Assembly: GCA_964627665.1 (NCBI GenBank)
Contig: CAZVKG010000002.1
Span: 1 to 64,000, forward strand
Direction: 5' to 3'
Origin: UBA1351 sp964627665
GTDB taxonomy: Bacteria; Bacillota; Clostridia; Lachnospirales; Vallitaleaceae
DNA: 64,000 nt
Positions 16,268-24,463 of the stretch are shown in pieces. Both the position numbers and the translations under genes were made by a program. Under the pieces are notes generated by a model, which made no database searches, was not told the origin of the DNA, and worked only from the letters and a program-made list of their open reading frames with translations. Each line of letters starts with the position of its first letter. Position 1 is the stretch's first letter.

Positions 16268-17824
16268 ATGGAAATCATTATTTATATAGCTATATTTGTG
16301 CTGGGAACAGCATATTTTGTTAAACGTACATTGTATTATACACATATGTTTCAGCTGAATTCATATCGATATGCACGATTTATTAGATTTATCAAAAGCA
16401 ATATTCAAAAAATCTTATCCCTTAAAAACAGTGTTTTTATAGGCCTTATTTTGCTACTAAGTATACTAGGCATTCCCTTAGGCCTTATTTTAGTTCTCGC
16501 TATTCGGTTAACTTACGATGTGAAGACAAAACAGCAGACGAAAAAACCCTTAGCATATACGGCAAGAGTTAAAAGAATGATTAGTGTACAGGTAATCTTA
16601 TATAGTGGTTTGGTGATTTTGCTTTATCAATCTAATGCCGATTTACTTATATTTATGGCAATCATTTTTATGAGCCTACCGATTTTATTGGTCGCAAATA
16701 TGGTGCTCATACCATGGGAAAAGATGATGAAGAATTATTATTATAAGGATGCAAAAAAACGTTTAAGCGAACATTCGACATTAAAGATCATCGGCATAAC
16801 AGGAAGTTACGGAAAGACAAGCACAAAATTTATATTAGAGAAAATTCTCTCCAAAGAATTCAATACATTAGTTACACCCCATAGTTATAACACTCTTCTT
16901 GGAGTTATCATAACCATTCGAAATATGCTTCGACGTTCTCATGAGGTTTTTGTAGTTGAAATGGGTGCAAAGCAAAAAGGAGACATTGAGGAAATTTGTC
17001 GATTAGTGAATCCGGACTATGGTATAATAACAGCAGTTGGACCACAGCATCTTGAAACCTTTGGAAGTGTAGATATTGTAATCGATACAAAGTTTGAGTT
17101 AGCCCAAAGCGTTGCTTCTAAGGGGATTTGTTATGTGAACGGAGATAATAAAAATGTTCGAATAGGGATTGGGCGGTATTCAAATTCTCGGTATGTAACT
17201 TATGGGAGTGACCAGGATAACCAAGCCGTAATTACACATATACGACAAGATGCTTCCGGGTCGGAATTTGAAGTTCGTATAAATCATCAAGTATATCGCT
17301 TTCAAACCAGATTACTAGGTGAGCATAACATGTTAAATATTGCAGGTGCAGTCGCTATTGCGATTGAACTTGGGGTTCCATATGAAAAGATATATGCGGG
17401 AGTCAAAGAATTAAAGCCTGTGGAACACCGATTAGAACTAAAAGCCCAAGGGGATTATTTTATTTTAGATGATGCATTTAACTCAAATCCAACAGGTGCC
17501 AAGAGTGCCTTGGATGTTTTGGCAGGCTTTGAAAACGGAAGACATATTATTATGACACCGGGAATGATTGAGCTAGGTGCCATGGATGATGAGTTACATA
17601 TTGCTTTTGGACAACAGATTGCTGAAGTTTGCGATGAAGTAATTTTAATCGGAGAAAAAAAGACCAAATCGATTGTAGCAGGACTTCAGGCGAAAAACTA
17701 TCCGATGGACCAAGTACATATATGTCAAACAGTATTTGAAGGGTTTAATAAAATACGAGAATTAGTACAGACCGGGGATGTTGTACTTATAGAAAATGAC
17801 TTGCCGGATAATTTTGATGAATGA
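16268..17824 (+). CDS. Membrane-anchored MurF-like Mur ligase
   Basis: 518 residues from ATG 16268 (GGAGG at 16258-16262). The first 150 or so residues contain four to five hydrophobic segments in place of the usual soluble MurF N-terminal domain. The Mur ligase ATP-binding domain follows, with the P-loop GITGSYGKTSTK, then VEMGAKQKGDIEEICRLVNP (typical of MurF), HNMLNIAGAVAIA, and a C-terminal ligase domain with LDDAFNSNP. MurF adds D-Ala-D-Ala to UDP-MurNAc-tripeptide. This membrane form is probably a paralogue of the house-keeping enzyme, and its exact substrate is uncertain. DegV follows 15 nt later. Confidence 0.8.
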   Translation: MEIIIYIAIFVLGTAYFVKRTLYYTHMFQLNSYRYARFIRFIKSNIQKILSLKNSVFIGLILLLSILGIPLGLILVLAIRLTYDVKTKQQTKKPLAYTARVKRMISVQVILYSGLVILLYQSNADLLIFMAIIFMSLPILLVANMVLIPWEKMMKNYYYKDAKKRLSEHSTLKIIGITGSYGKTSTKFILEKILSKEFNTLVTPHSYNTLLGVIITIRNMLRRSHEVFVVEMGAKQKGDIEEICRLVNPDYGIITAVGPQHLETFGSVDIVIDTKFELAQSVASKGICYVNGDNKNVRIGIGRYSNSRYVTYGSDQDNQAVITHIRQDASGSEFEVRINHQVYRFQTRLLGEHNMLNIAGAVAIAIELGVPYEKIYAGVKELKPVEHRLELKAQGDYFILDDAFNSNPTGAKSALDVLAGFENGRHIIMTPGMIELGAMDDELHIAFGQQIAEVCDEVILIGEKKTKSIVAGLQAKNYPMDQVHICQTVFEGFNKIRELVQTGDVVLIENDLPDNFDE

Positions 17825-17839
17825 TTTGGAGGAAATATA

Positions 17840-18724
17840 ATGCAAATAAAGATCGTAACAGACTCGAGTTCTGATTTACCCCTATCCTATGTAAAAAAAC
17901 ATTCTGAGCATCTTGAAGTTTTAGGTATGCCGGTGATGGTTTCGGGGCAAGAATATATTGATGATTTGGGAGAAACATTTTCTCATAGTTTTTTTTATGA
18001 AGAAATGGCAAAAGGGACAATGCCCAAAACCTCACAGATCAATGTCGTAACTTTCTATGAGTGTTTTGAGCGTTTGACCAAAGAAAATAAAGGTGTTTTG
18101 TATTTAGGTTTATCCTCAGGGCTTAGCGGAACATATAATAATGCGGTTATTGCCAAAAGTATGGTGATGGAAGAATATCCAAATGCCCAGATTGCTATTA
18201 TTGATTCATTAGCAGCATCGATAGGTTTAGGCGTTTTGGTATATACGGTGGTTGATAAAAATGAAAAAGAGAACTTGAGTCTAGATGAATTAGTAAAGTA
18301 TGTTGAAGGTGAAAAATTGAAGGCAAATCATTGGTTCGTGGTGGATGACTTGTTGCACCTGAAAAATGGGGGGAGAATTCCGGCAACAACAGCTTATGTA
18401 GGAACGGTGCTGAGTGTTAAGCCTTTACTCTCTATGAATCATACAGGAAAGCTGGAGACATTTGGAAAAGTGCGTGGAAAAACACGTGCATGCAAATACA
18501 TAATAAATAAAATTTCTGAACATTTAGAAGATTCTGAAGAAACGGTTATTATTGGACATGCCAATACACCCGAAGATGCGGCGTATTTGGTCCAAGAATT
18601 AAAAAAAGCAAAGGTTAATAATCCGGTAATGCTCACCTGCTTATCGGCAACAATCGCATCTCATGTAGGGCCCGGGATGTTGGCGGTAGCCTTCATGGGC
18701 AAGAAAGTGCGAGAAAACAAGTGA
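17840..18724 (+). CDS. DegV family fatty-acid-binding protein
   Basis: 294 residues with the DegV N-terminus IVTDSSSDLPLSY, the KTSQIN loop that shapes the lipid pocket, YLGLSSGLSGTYN, and the C-terminal IGHANTPEDA and SHVGPGMLAVAF segments. DegV/FakB proteins present a fatty acid to the kinase FakA for phosphorylation. FakA is not in the window. The ATG follows GGAGG. It is the last gene of the operon that starts at 15496. Confidence 0.9.
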   Translation: MQIKIVTDSSSDLPLSYVKKHSEHLEVLGMPVMVSGQEYIDDLGETFSHSFFYEEMAKGTMPKTSQINVVTFYECFERLTKENKGVLYLGLSSGLSGTYNNAVIAKSMVMEEYPNAQIAIIDSLAASIGLGVLVYTVVDKNEKENLSLDELVKYVEGEKLKANHWFVVDDLLHLKNGGRIPATTAYVGTVLSVKPLLSMNHTGKLETFGKVRGKTRACKYIINKISEHLEDSEETVIIGHANTPEDAAYLVQELKKAKVNNPVMLTCLSATIASHVGPGMLAVAFMGKKVRENK

Positions 18725-18746
18725 TAGAGTAAATAATTCAGATTAT

Positions 18747-18777
18747 TTGTGCATTAATAAGGGTTTTGTGATAAAAT
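18747..18777 (+). promoter_or_regulatory. Promoter of glgCD
   Basis: TTGTGC (18747-18752) and TAAAAT (18772-18777), with a long 19-nt spacer compensated by an extended -10 context TGTGATAAAAT. Confidence 0.45.
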
Positions 18778-18827
18778 AAGAATATACATATTTTTACACA
18801 TTATGACCAAAGATGGGAGTTGAAACT

Positions 18828-20111
18828 ATGGTATCTAAAGAAATAGTAGGTCTTCTTTTAGCAGGAGGCCAAGGAAGCCGTCTCGGCGTACTAACAACAA
18901 CAACAGCAAAACCATCAGTTCCATATGGGGGGAAATACCGAATTATTGATTTTCCATTAAGTAACTGTGTCAACTCAGGTATTGATACAGTAGGGGTCTT
19001 TACTCAATATCAGCCACTTGAGTTAAATGCACATATAGGAATTGGTAAACCATGGGATTTGGACCGAATATCCGGTGGCGTTACTATATTATCACCCTAC
19101 CAAAAAAGTGATAATAGTGCATGGTTTACGGGAACAGCCAATGCCGTCTATCAAAACATTCATTATATTGATAAACTAAATCCAAAATATGTTATCATTT
19201 TATCCGGAGACCATATTTATAAAATGGATTATGCTAAGATGCTTCAAGCGCATAAACGCAATGAAGCAGATTCAACGATATCTGTATTTGAAGTTCCAAT
19301 CGAAGAAGCAAATCGATTTGGTATTATGAATACAAATGATGATGGAAGCGTATATGAGTTTGAAGAAAAACCGGAAAACCCTAAGAACAATTTAGCATCC
19401 ATGGGTGTTTATATTTTTACTTGGGATGTATTGCGGCAATATCTTATCGATGATGAAGCAGATCCTACTTCATCCAATGATTTCGGAAAAAACATTATTC
19501 CCAAAATGCTGAAAGATAAAAAACGATTGTTTTCATATGAATTTTCAGGCTATTGGAAAGATGTCGGAACAATACAAGCGTATTGGGAATCAAATATGGA
19601 TCTTGTAAAACGAATACCTGATTTTAATTTGTTTGATCATAAGTGGAAAATTTTTACAGTGAATCCGGTTATGCCGGCAAATTATATCGGGCCGTCTGGG
19701 GTAGCGAAGCGTTCGATTATAGCAGAAGGCTGTATGATTTATGGGACAGTAATCAATTCCGTTATTTCTCCAGGTGTTCAGGTGGCAGAAGGTGTTGTCA
19801 TTGAAGACTCTATTATTATGGCTAACACAACAATTGGAGCCAATACAAAAATAAAGAAAGCAATTATAAGTGAGAATGTTCATATTGGTAAAGATGTTGA
19901 GATTGGTTATGGTGACGACACGGTGAACACACTTAAACCTGATCTTTATAATAGTGGCATTACGGTAATCGCCGATTGTGCGAGCGTTCCGGATCTTTGT
20001 AAAATCGGTAAAAACGTTGTCATTGATCGTCATGTGGCAGATGAAGATTATCAACATACGGAAGTACCTTCAGGGGAGACGATTTTAAAAGGAGGTATTG
20101 TTTATGAATAG
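18828..20111 (+). CDS. glgC: Glucose-1-phosphate adenylyltransferase, catalytic subunit
   Basis: 427 residues from ATG 18828, preceded by GGGAG with 8-nt spacing; the upstream in-frame ATG at 18813 has no ribosome-binding site. The nucleotidyltransferase domain carries LLAGGQGSRL, AKPSVPYGG, GTANAVYQN and SGDHIYKMDY. The C-terminal left-handed beta-helix shows isoleucine-rich hexapeptide repeats (residues about 290-380). It makes ADP-glucose from glucose-1-phosphate and ATP, the committed step of glycogen synthesis. It overlaps glgD by 8 nt. No glgA, glgB or glgP is in the window. Confidence 0.95.
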   Translation: MVSKEIVGLLLAGGQGSRLGVLTTTTAKPSVPYGGKYRIIDFPLSNCVNSGIDTVGVFTQYQPLELNAHIGIGKPWDLDRISGGVTILSPYQKSDNSAWFTGTANAVYQNIHYIDKLNPKYVIILSGDHIYKMDYAKMLQAHKRNEADSTISVFEVPIEEANRFGIMNTNDDGSVYEFEEKPENPKNNLASMGVYIFTWDVLRQYLIDDEADPTSSNDFGKNIIPKMLKDKKRLFSYEFSGYWKDVGTIQAYWESNMDLVKRIPDFNLFDHKWKIFTVNPVMPANYIGPSGVAKRSIIAEGCMIYGTVINSVISPGVQVAEGVVIEDSIIMANTTIGANTKIKKAIISENVHIGKDVEIGYGDDTVNTLKPDLYNSGITVIADCASVPDLCKIGKNVVIDRHVADEDYQHTEVPSGETILKGGIVYE

Positions 20112-21225
20112 TACAATGGGTATTATTATAACAGGTGGTAAAAATGAAAAGTTAAAAGAACTTGCTTGGAAACGATCCGTTTCTGCCGTTCCTTATGGTG
20201 GACGATATCGGGCTATTGATTTTGTTCTGTCCAATATGATTAATTCAGGCATTAATAAAGTGGGGGTCTTAACCCAATATAGTTATCGTTCTTTGATGGA
20301 TCATATTGGATCAGGAAAAGAGTGGGACCTTGATCGGCGACGCGGAGGTTTATTTTTGTTCCCACCGTATTTATCCGGTGATAATTCAGGCTGGTATAAG
20401 GGATCGGCGGATGGATTGTATCATAACTCCACATTTTTACGCCGTAGTAATGAAGAATTTGTATTGATGACAACGGGTAATTGTATTTATAAAATGACCT
20501 ATGATAAAATGTTACAAGAGCACATTGACAGTGGTGCAGATATTACGGTTCTCTATCGAGACATGAGTGATTTAGAACCTGAAGAGCTCAAGCATTTAGG
20601 TATGTTGAACTTTGATAAAGACAATCGCTTAATAGAAATGTATGAAAAATCACCTAAACCAAAAGGTACATTAGCATCTTTGGGCGTTTATATTATACGG
20701 CGTGAACTTCTCATTGATTTATTAGAAGAAAGCGCATCTCAGGGGTATTATGATTTTGTTCGAGATATTCTTATTAAAAAATTAGACCAACTTGTTATTA
20801 AAGGTTATCGATTTGAAGGCTATTGGAGAGCAATGCATTCAATTTCAATGTTTTATAAGGCCAATATGGATTTGTTAGATCCAAAAGTCCGTGAGGCATT
20901 GTTCATGAATGATGGGCGTGTATTTACAAAAGTCAAAGATGAAACACCTGCAAAATATAACGAAGAAGCCGAAGTGAAGAATTCAATTATAGCAGATGGT
21001 TGTATTATCGAAGGAACGGTAATGAATAGTGTCTTATTTAGAGGAGTAAAAGTCAGTCAAGGTGTTGTGATTAAAGATAGCATTATCATGCAGGATACGA
21101 CGATTTTAAATGGGGCACAATTGACAAATGTGATATTAGATAAAGAAGTTGTTGTCGGTGAAAATAAGATTCTTAAGGGTGAAAATTCCTATCCATTTAT
21201 TGTAGGAAAAGGAACTAAAATTTAA
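20104..21225 (+). CDS. glgD: GlgD, regulatory subunit of ADP-glucose pyrophosphorylase
   Basis: 373 residues. The start ATG 20104 lies 8 nt after AAGGAGG. It is homologous to GlgC throughout (VPYGGRYRAIDFVLSNMINSG, GSADGLYHN), but the GGxGxRL nucleotide loop is replaced by ITGGKNEKLK. The ATP-contacting arginine is therefore missing, as in other GlgD proteins. Known GlgD subunits are catalytically poor and tune GlgC in a GlgC/GlgD heterotetramer. The 8-nt overlap suggests translational coupling to keep stoichiometry. A terminator follows. Confidence 0.92.
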   Translation: MNSTMGIIITGGKNEKLKELAWKRSVSAVPYGGRYRAIDFVLSNMINSGINKVGVLTQYSYRSLMDHIGSGKEWDLDRRRGGLFLFPPYLSGDNSGWYKGSADGLYHNSTFLRRSNEEFVLMTTGNCIYKMTYDKMLQEHIDSGADITVLYRDMSDLEPEELKHLGMLNFDKDNRLIEMYEKSPKPKGTLASLGVYIIRRELLIDLLEESASQGYYDFVRDILIKKLDQLVIKGYRFEGYWRAMHSISMFYKANMDLLDPKVREALFMNDGRVFTKVKDETPAKYNEEAEVKNSIIADGCIIEGTVMNSVLFRGVKVSQGVVIKDSIIMQDTTILNGAQLTNVILDKEVVVGENKILKGENSYPFIVGKGTKI

Positions 21226-21237
21226 TCAAAATCAAAT

Positions 21238-21274
21238 AAAAATAAGGAGGCCTTCTTGGCATCCTTATTTTTTT
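21238..21274 (+). terminator. Intrinsic terminator of glgCD
   Basis: AATAAGGA(G)GCC and GGC(A)TCCTTATT pair around the loop TTCTT and are followed by seven T. Confidence 0.8.
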
Positions 21275-21275
21275 G

Positions 21276-21306
21276 TTGAACAAAGCGCGAAAATATGTGA
21301 TAATAT
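21276..21306 (+). promoter_or_regulatory. Possible promoter of cheX
   Basis: TTGAAC (21276-21281) and TAATAT (21301-21306), with a 19-nt spacer and the extended context TGTGATAATAT. It starts right after the glgCD terminator. Confidence 0.4.
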
Positions 21307-21341
21307 AAGTAATATTAACTCAAAAACGAAGAGGTGTAGCT

Positions 21342-21806
21342 ATGAATGCAGAACATTTGAATCCAATTATCGCGGCATCAAAGTTTGTTATTAATCAAAC
21401 GTGTGGAATTGAACTGAAACCAGGAAAGCCATATGTAACTCAATCGGAGTATACAGATGATGTTTTTGTTGTATTGTTAGGAATAACCGGTCAATTGCAT
21501 GGCCAAGTTATCTTAGTTATGTCAAGAGAGATTGCCAAAAATTTAGCTTCAAAAATGATGATGGGCATGCCGGTGCCGGAATTAAATGATATGGCAAAGA
21601 GCGCCTTGGGTGAACTCATGAATATGATGATGGGTAATGCAATGACAATTTTTGCGGAAAAGAATATTTTGCTCGATATTACACCTCCAACAATATTTGT
21701 GAGCAAAGACTTATCATTAAATGTTGGTGATAGCCGAATGATAGCAATTCCTTTGGAGTTTGATGCCGGAATGCTAGAGTTAAACATTGCAATAAAAGAA
21801 GGGTAA
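21342..21806 (+). CDS. cheX: CheX-type chemotaxis phosphatase
   Basis: 154 residues, full length for CheX. The active-site helix SALGELMNMMMGNA carries the ExxN pair (Glu91, Asn94) that CheX/CheC proteins use to dephosphorylate CheY-P. The second halves (TPPTIFVSK, IPLEFDAGMLELNIAIKE) fit the fold. It ends 15 nt before ilvE. No cheY/cheA cluster is in the window, but two chemoreceptors are. Confidence 0.85.
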   Translation: MNAEHLNPIIAASKFVINQTCGIELKPGKPYVTQSEYTDDVFVVLLGITGQLHGQVILVMSREIAKNLASKMMMGMPVPELNDMAKSALGELMNMMMGNAMTIFAEKNILLDITPPTIFVSKDLSLNVGDSRMIAIPLEFDAGMLELNIAIKEG

Positions 21807-21821
21807 ATAAAGGAGTATATA

Positions 21822-22889
21822 ATGATATCGATTGAGATCAATAAATCAAGTCAACTAAAAGAGATACCAAATCCTGAAAACTTAGGGTTTGGTACTATTT
21901 TTACAGACCATATGTTTATGATGGATTATTCTGAAGATCAAGGATGGCATAATGCAAAGATTGTTCCTTATGGTCCGATTGAATTCGATCCATCAATGAT
22001 GGTGCTACACTATGGGCAGGAGACATTTGAAGGGTTAAAAGCATATAAAGGAAACGATGGAGAGATTTTTCTCTTCCGACCCGAGTACAATGGAAAACGA
22101 TTAAACGACTCAAATAAACGTTTGTGCATACCTGAGATTCCGATAGAAGACTTTGTTAAGAGTATCGAAGCGTTAGTGAAAATAGACCGTCGGTGGATTC
22201 CGGAAGGGGTAGGGACTGCGCTATACATTCGTCCTTTTGTGTTTGCAACAGATGCATCCTTAAAAGTGCACCCGGCAAAAACATATAAATATATGGTTAT
22301 TTTATCACCGGTAGGAGCTTATTATACAGAAGGCTTGAACCCAGTCAAGATTCAGGTCGAAGAAGAATATGTTCGAGCGTCTGTTGGTGGTGTCGGGTTT
22401 GCGAAAACCGGAGGTAATTATGGAGCTGGATTACTAGCGCAAGAAAAAGCCTCGCAAAATGGATGTTCTCAAGTGTTATGGTTAGATAGTAAAGAACACC
22501 GATATGTAGAAGAAGTCGGAACAATGAATGTCTTTTTTGTAAAAGAGGGCACCTTGATTACGCCAGCTTTAAGTGGAAGTATTTTGCCCGGAATTACGAG
22601 GGACAGTGTTATCAAAATGGCTGAAAACTTAGGCATCCCCGTTGAGGAAAGAAAAATAGATATTCACGAAATTATTGAAGCCAGTGAAGCAGGACAGATT
22701 ACAGAAGCGTTTGGGACAGGAACAGCAGCGGTTATATCACCAGTAGGTACATTGGTCTATCAAGGAAAAGAGTATTGTTTCAATAATCATCGTATTGGCG
22801 AGATATCCCAAAAACTGTACGATTTAGTGACGGGAATTCAGCTTGGAGAGATTGAAGATTTGTATGGATTTAGACATGTTATTCGATAA
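21822..22889 (+). CDS. ilvE: Branched-chain amino acid aminotransferase
   Basis: 355 residues, fold-type IV PLP enzyme of the BCAT group with eukaryote-like length. The PLP lysine is Lys195 in GFAKTGGNYGAG. Other motifs are HYGQETFEGLKAY, PDY-less RPEYNGKRLNDSNKR, EEVGTMNVFFV and TEAFGTGTAAVISPVG. It transfers amino groups between Leu/Ile/Val and 2-oxoglutarate. The ATG follows AAAGGAG. It sits behind cheX by apparent chance. The next gene, asd, has its own promoter. Confidence 0.92.
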   Translation: MISIEINKSSQLKEIPNPENLGFGTIFTDHMFMMDYSEDQGWHNAKIVPYGPIEFDPSMMVLHYGQETFEGLKAYKGNDGEIFLFRPEYNGKRLNDSNKRLCIPEIPIEDFVKSIEALVKIDRRWIPEGVGTALYIRPFVFATDASLKVHPAKTYKYMVILSPVGAYYTEGLNPVKIQVEEEYVRASVGGVGFAKTGGNYGAGLLAQEKASQNGCSQVLWLDSKEHRYVEEVGTMNVFFVKEGTLITPALSGSILPGITRDSVIKMAENLGIPVEERKIDIHEIIEASEAGQITEAFGTGTAAVISPVGTLVYQGKEYCFNNHRIGEISQKLYDLVTGIQLGEIEDLYGFRHVIR

Positions 22890-22895
22890 AAAACA

Positions 22896-22924
22896 TTGAC
22901 GCAAGGTTCGTTTCATGATAGAAT
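22896..22924 (+). promoter_or_regulatory. Promoter of asd
   Basis: TTGACG (22896-22901), 17-nt spacer, and TAGAAT (22919-22924) with an upstream TGA (extended -10). A leader of about 55 nt follows with no recognisable riboswitch. Confidence 0.65.
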
Positions 22925-22985
22925 ATCCACAGCTGAAAAACAATTGTTCTTCTTGAGGAGACAAACTGGTAGAAAGAGGTAGATT

Positions 22986-24065
22986 ATGAATCGGAAATTA
23001 AAAGTCGGAATTATTGGCGGAACTGGAATGGTAGGTCAACGCTTCGTAACATTATTACATGATCATGAATGGTTCGAAGTGACAACGATTGCAGCTAGTC
23101 CTCGTTCAGTAGGCAAAACATATAAAGAAGCAGTTGGCGACAGATGGAGTCAGTCTATAGATATACCTGAACGCATTGGTCAAATCATGGTAAAAAATGC
23201 GACAGATATTGAAAGTGTTTCATCAGAGGTTGATTTTGTTTTTTGTGCAGTGGATATGAAAAAAGATGAGATCAAATCATTAGAAGAAGCCTATGCAAAA
23301 GCTGAAGTGCCTGTAATCTCAAATAACTCGGCCCATCGTGGAACGCAAGACGTACCGATGGTTATTCCTGAAATCAATAATGACCATATTGCTATTATTG
23401 ATGCGCAAAAAAAACGTCTAGGTACAAAAAAAGGATTTATTGCAGTTAAACCAAACTGTTCAATTCAAAGCTATGTCCCGGCATTAAGTGCACTCAAAGA
23501 ATTCGGACCTAAAGATATATCCGTGTGTACATACCAAGCCATTAGTGGAGCGGGAAAAACATTTGACACATGGCCGGAGATGCTTGATAACATTATTCCA
23601 TTTATTGGTGGTGAAGAGGAAAAAAGTGAAAATGAACCATTGAAAATATGGGGAAGCATTCAGGATGATAAAATTGTTGCTGCGACATCACCTTTGATTT
23701 CAGCACAATGTATTCGTGTGCCGGTACTTGATGGACATATGGCTGCTGTATTTGTTAATTTTGAAAAAAAACCTACAAAAGAAGAAATGGTTGAAAAATG
23801 GAACGCATATTCGGGACGTCCTCAAGAACTTGAGTTACCCCTAGCACCAAAGCAGTTTATAAAGTATATGACGGAAGATGATCGTCCGCAAACGCGACTA
23901 GACCGAGACTATGAACGCGGTATGGGAGTTACCATAGGACGTTTGCGTGAAGATAAACAATACGATTACAAATTTGTTTGTATATCTCACAATACACTCC
24001 GAGGAGCTGCAGGTGGGGCAGTTTTAATTGCAGAATTATTAAAGGCCGAAGGGTATTTGAATTAA
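22986..24065 (+). CDS. asd: Aspartate-semialdehyde dehydrogenase
   Basis: 359 residues, of the archaeal/fungal-like Asd class. The NADP-binding loop is GIIGGTGMVGQRF, the catalytic cysteine Cys158 lies in VKPNCSIQSYVPAL, and the active-site histidine is in CIRVPVLDGHMAAVF. It reduces aspartyl phosphate to the semialdehyde on the way to lysine, diaminopimelate, threonine and methionine. The ATG follows AGAGGT. It is transcribed alone. Confidence 0.92.
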   Translation: MNRKLKVGIIGGTGMVGQRFVTLLHDHEWFEVTTIAASPRSVGKTYKEAVGDRWSQSIDIPERIGQIMVKNATDIESVSSEVDFVFCAVDMKKDEIKSLEEAYAKAEVPVISNNSAHRGTQDVPMVIPEINNDHIAIIDAQKKRLGTKKGFIAVKPNCSIQSYVPALSALKEFGPKDISVCTYQAISGAGKTFDTWPEMLDNIIPFIGGEEEKSENEPLKIWGSIQDDKIVAATSPLISAQCIRVPVLDGHMAAVFVNFEKKPTKEEMVEKWNAYSGRPQELELPLAPKQFIKYMTEDDRPQTRLDRDYERGMGVTIGRLREDKQYDYKFVCISHNTLRGAAGGAVLIAELLKAEGYLN

Positions 24066-24075
24066 CATTAGTAAT

Positions 24076-24090
24076 TGACAATCATTATCG
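24076..24090. promoter_or_regulatory. Fur/PerR-like operator
   Basis: TGACAATCATTATCG matches the 7-1-7 Fur consensus TGATAATNATTATCA at 13 of 15 positions. It sits upstream of the promoter at 24098-24128, whose -35 also contains a second partial copy (TGACAATTATCA). This suggests iron- or peroxide-responsive control of the small DUF3787 gene. Confidence 0.5.
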
Positions 24091-24097
24091 CTTGCTA

Positions 24098-24128
24098 TTG
24101 ACAATTATCAGAAAATAGTGCATACTAT
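24098..24128 (+). promoter_or_regulatory. Promoter of the DUF3787 gene
   Basis: A perfect TTGACA (24098-24103) and TACTAT (24123-24128) with a 19-nt spacer. The -35 lies within the second Fur-like half-site. Confidence 0.45.
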
Positions 24129-24177
24129 ATTTAGACTATTTGATTATTCAAAGAAATAATTGTAAAGGAGTGATTGT

Positions 24178-24330
24178 ATGAAAGATGTTGGTAAAGAGAA
24201 AAATTTAGGTTCAAACAAAACCGAAGCGGTCTTAGATGCAGAACGTTATGAAGAAGAAACTCACGTTCATATTCCTCGTGAAGAAGCTATAAATGATGCT
24301 AAAGACTGGGTTGATGAAAACGAAAAGTAA
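24178..24330 (+). CDS. DUF3787 small protein
   Basis: A 50-residue acidic protein on a well-defined frame: AAGGAG at 24165-24170, ATG 24178, stop TAA 24328-24330, then a terminator. The end HVHIPREEAINDAKDWVDEN matches the DUF3787 pattern (HV-x-x-P-x-E-x-x-V/I-x-x-A-K-x-W-V-D-x-N) of short clostridial proteins. There is no signal peptide, membrane segment or cysteine. Its function is unknown. The Fur-like box upstream hints at a role in iron or redox stress. Confidence 0.8.
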   Translation: MKDVGKEKNLGSNKTEAVLDAERYEEETHVHIPREEAINDAKDWVDENEK

Positions 24331-24343
24331 TTAAAATAACGAT

Positions 24344-24385
24344 AAGGAACTGTAGCACAAACCATGTGCTTTAGTTCCTTTTTTT
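24344..24385 (+). terminator. Intrinsic terminator of the DUF3787 gene
   Basis: AAGGAACT(GT)AGCACA pairs with TGTGCTTTAGTTCCTT around AACCA and is followed by a T-run. Confidence 0.85.
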
Positions 24386-24463
24386 GTCTAGTATATTAGC
24401 CCTAATGGGCGTATAATAAAGATAGACAAGGAATTTATTGATTAGAGAACAGGAGGTATGTTT

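Noticed and set aside
19590..20057. 155-codon minus-strand frame opposite glgC
   Set aside because: It mirrors the beta-helix repeat region of GlgC, is rich in Asn/Ile/Cys/His, and has no supporting signals.
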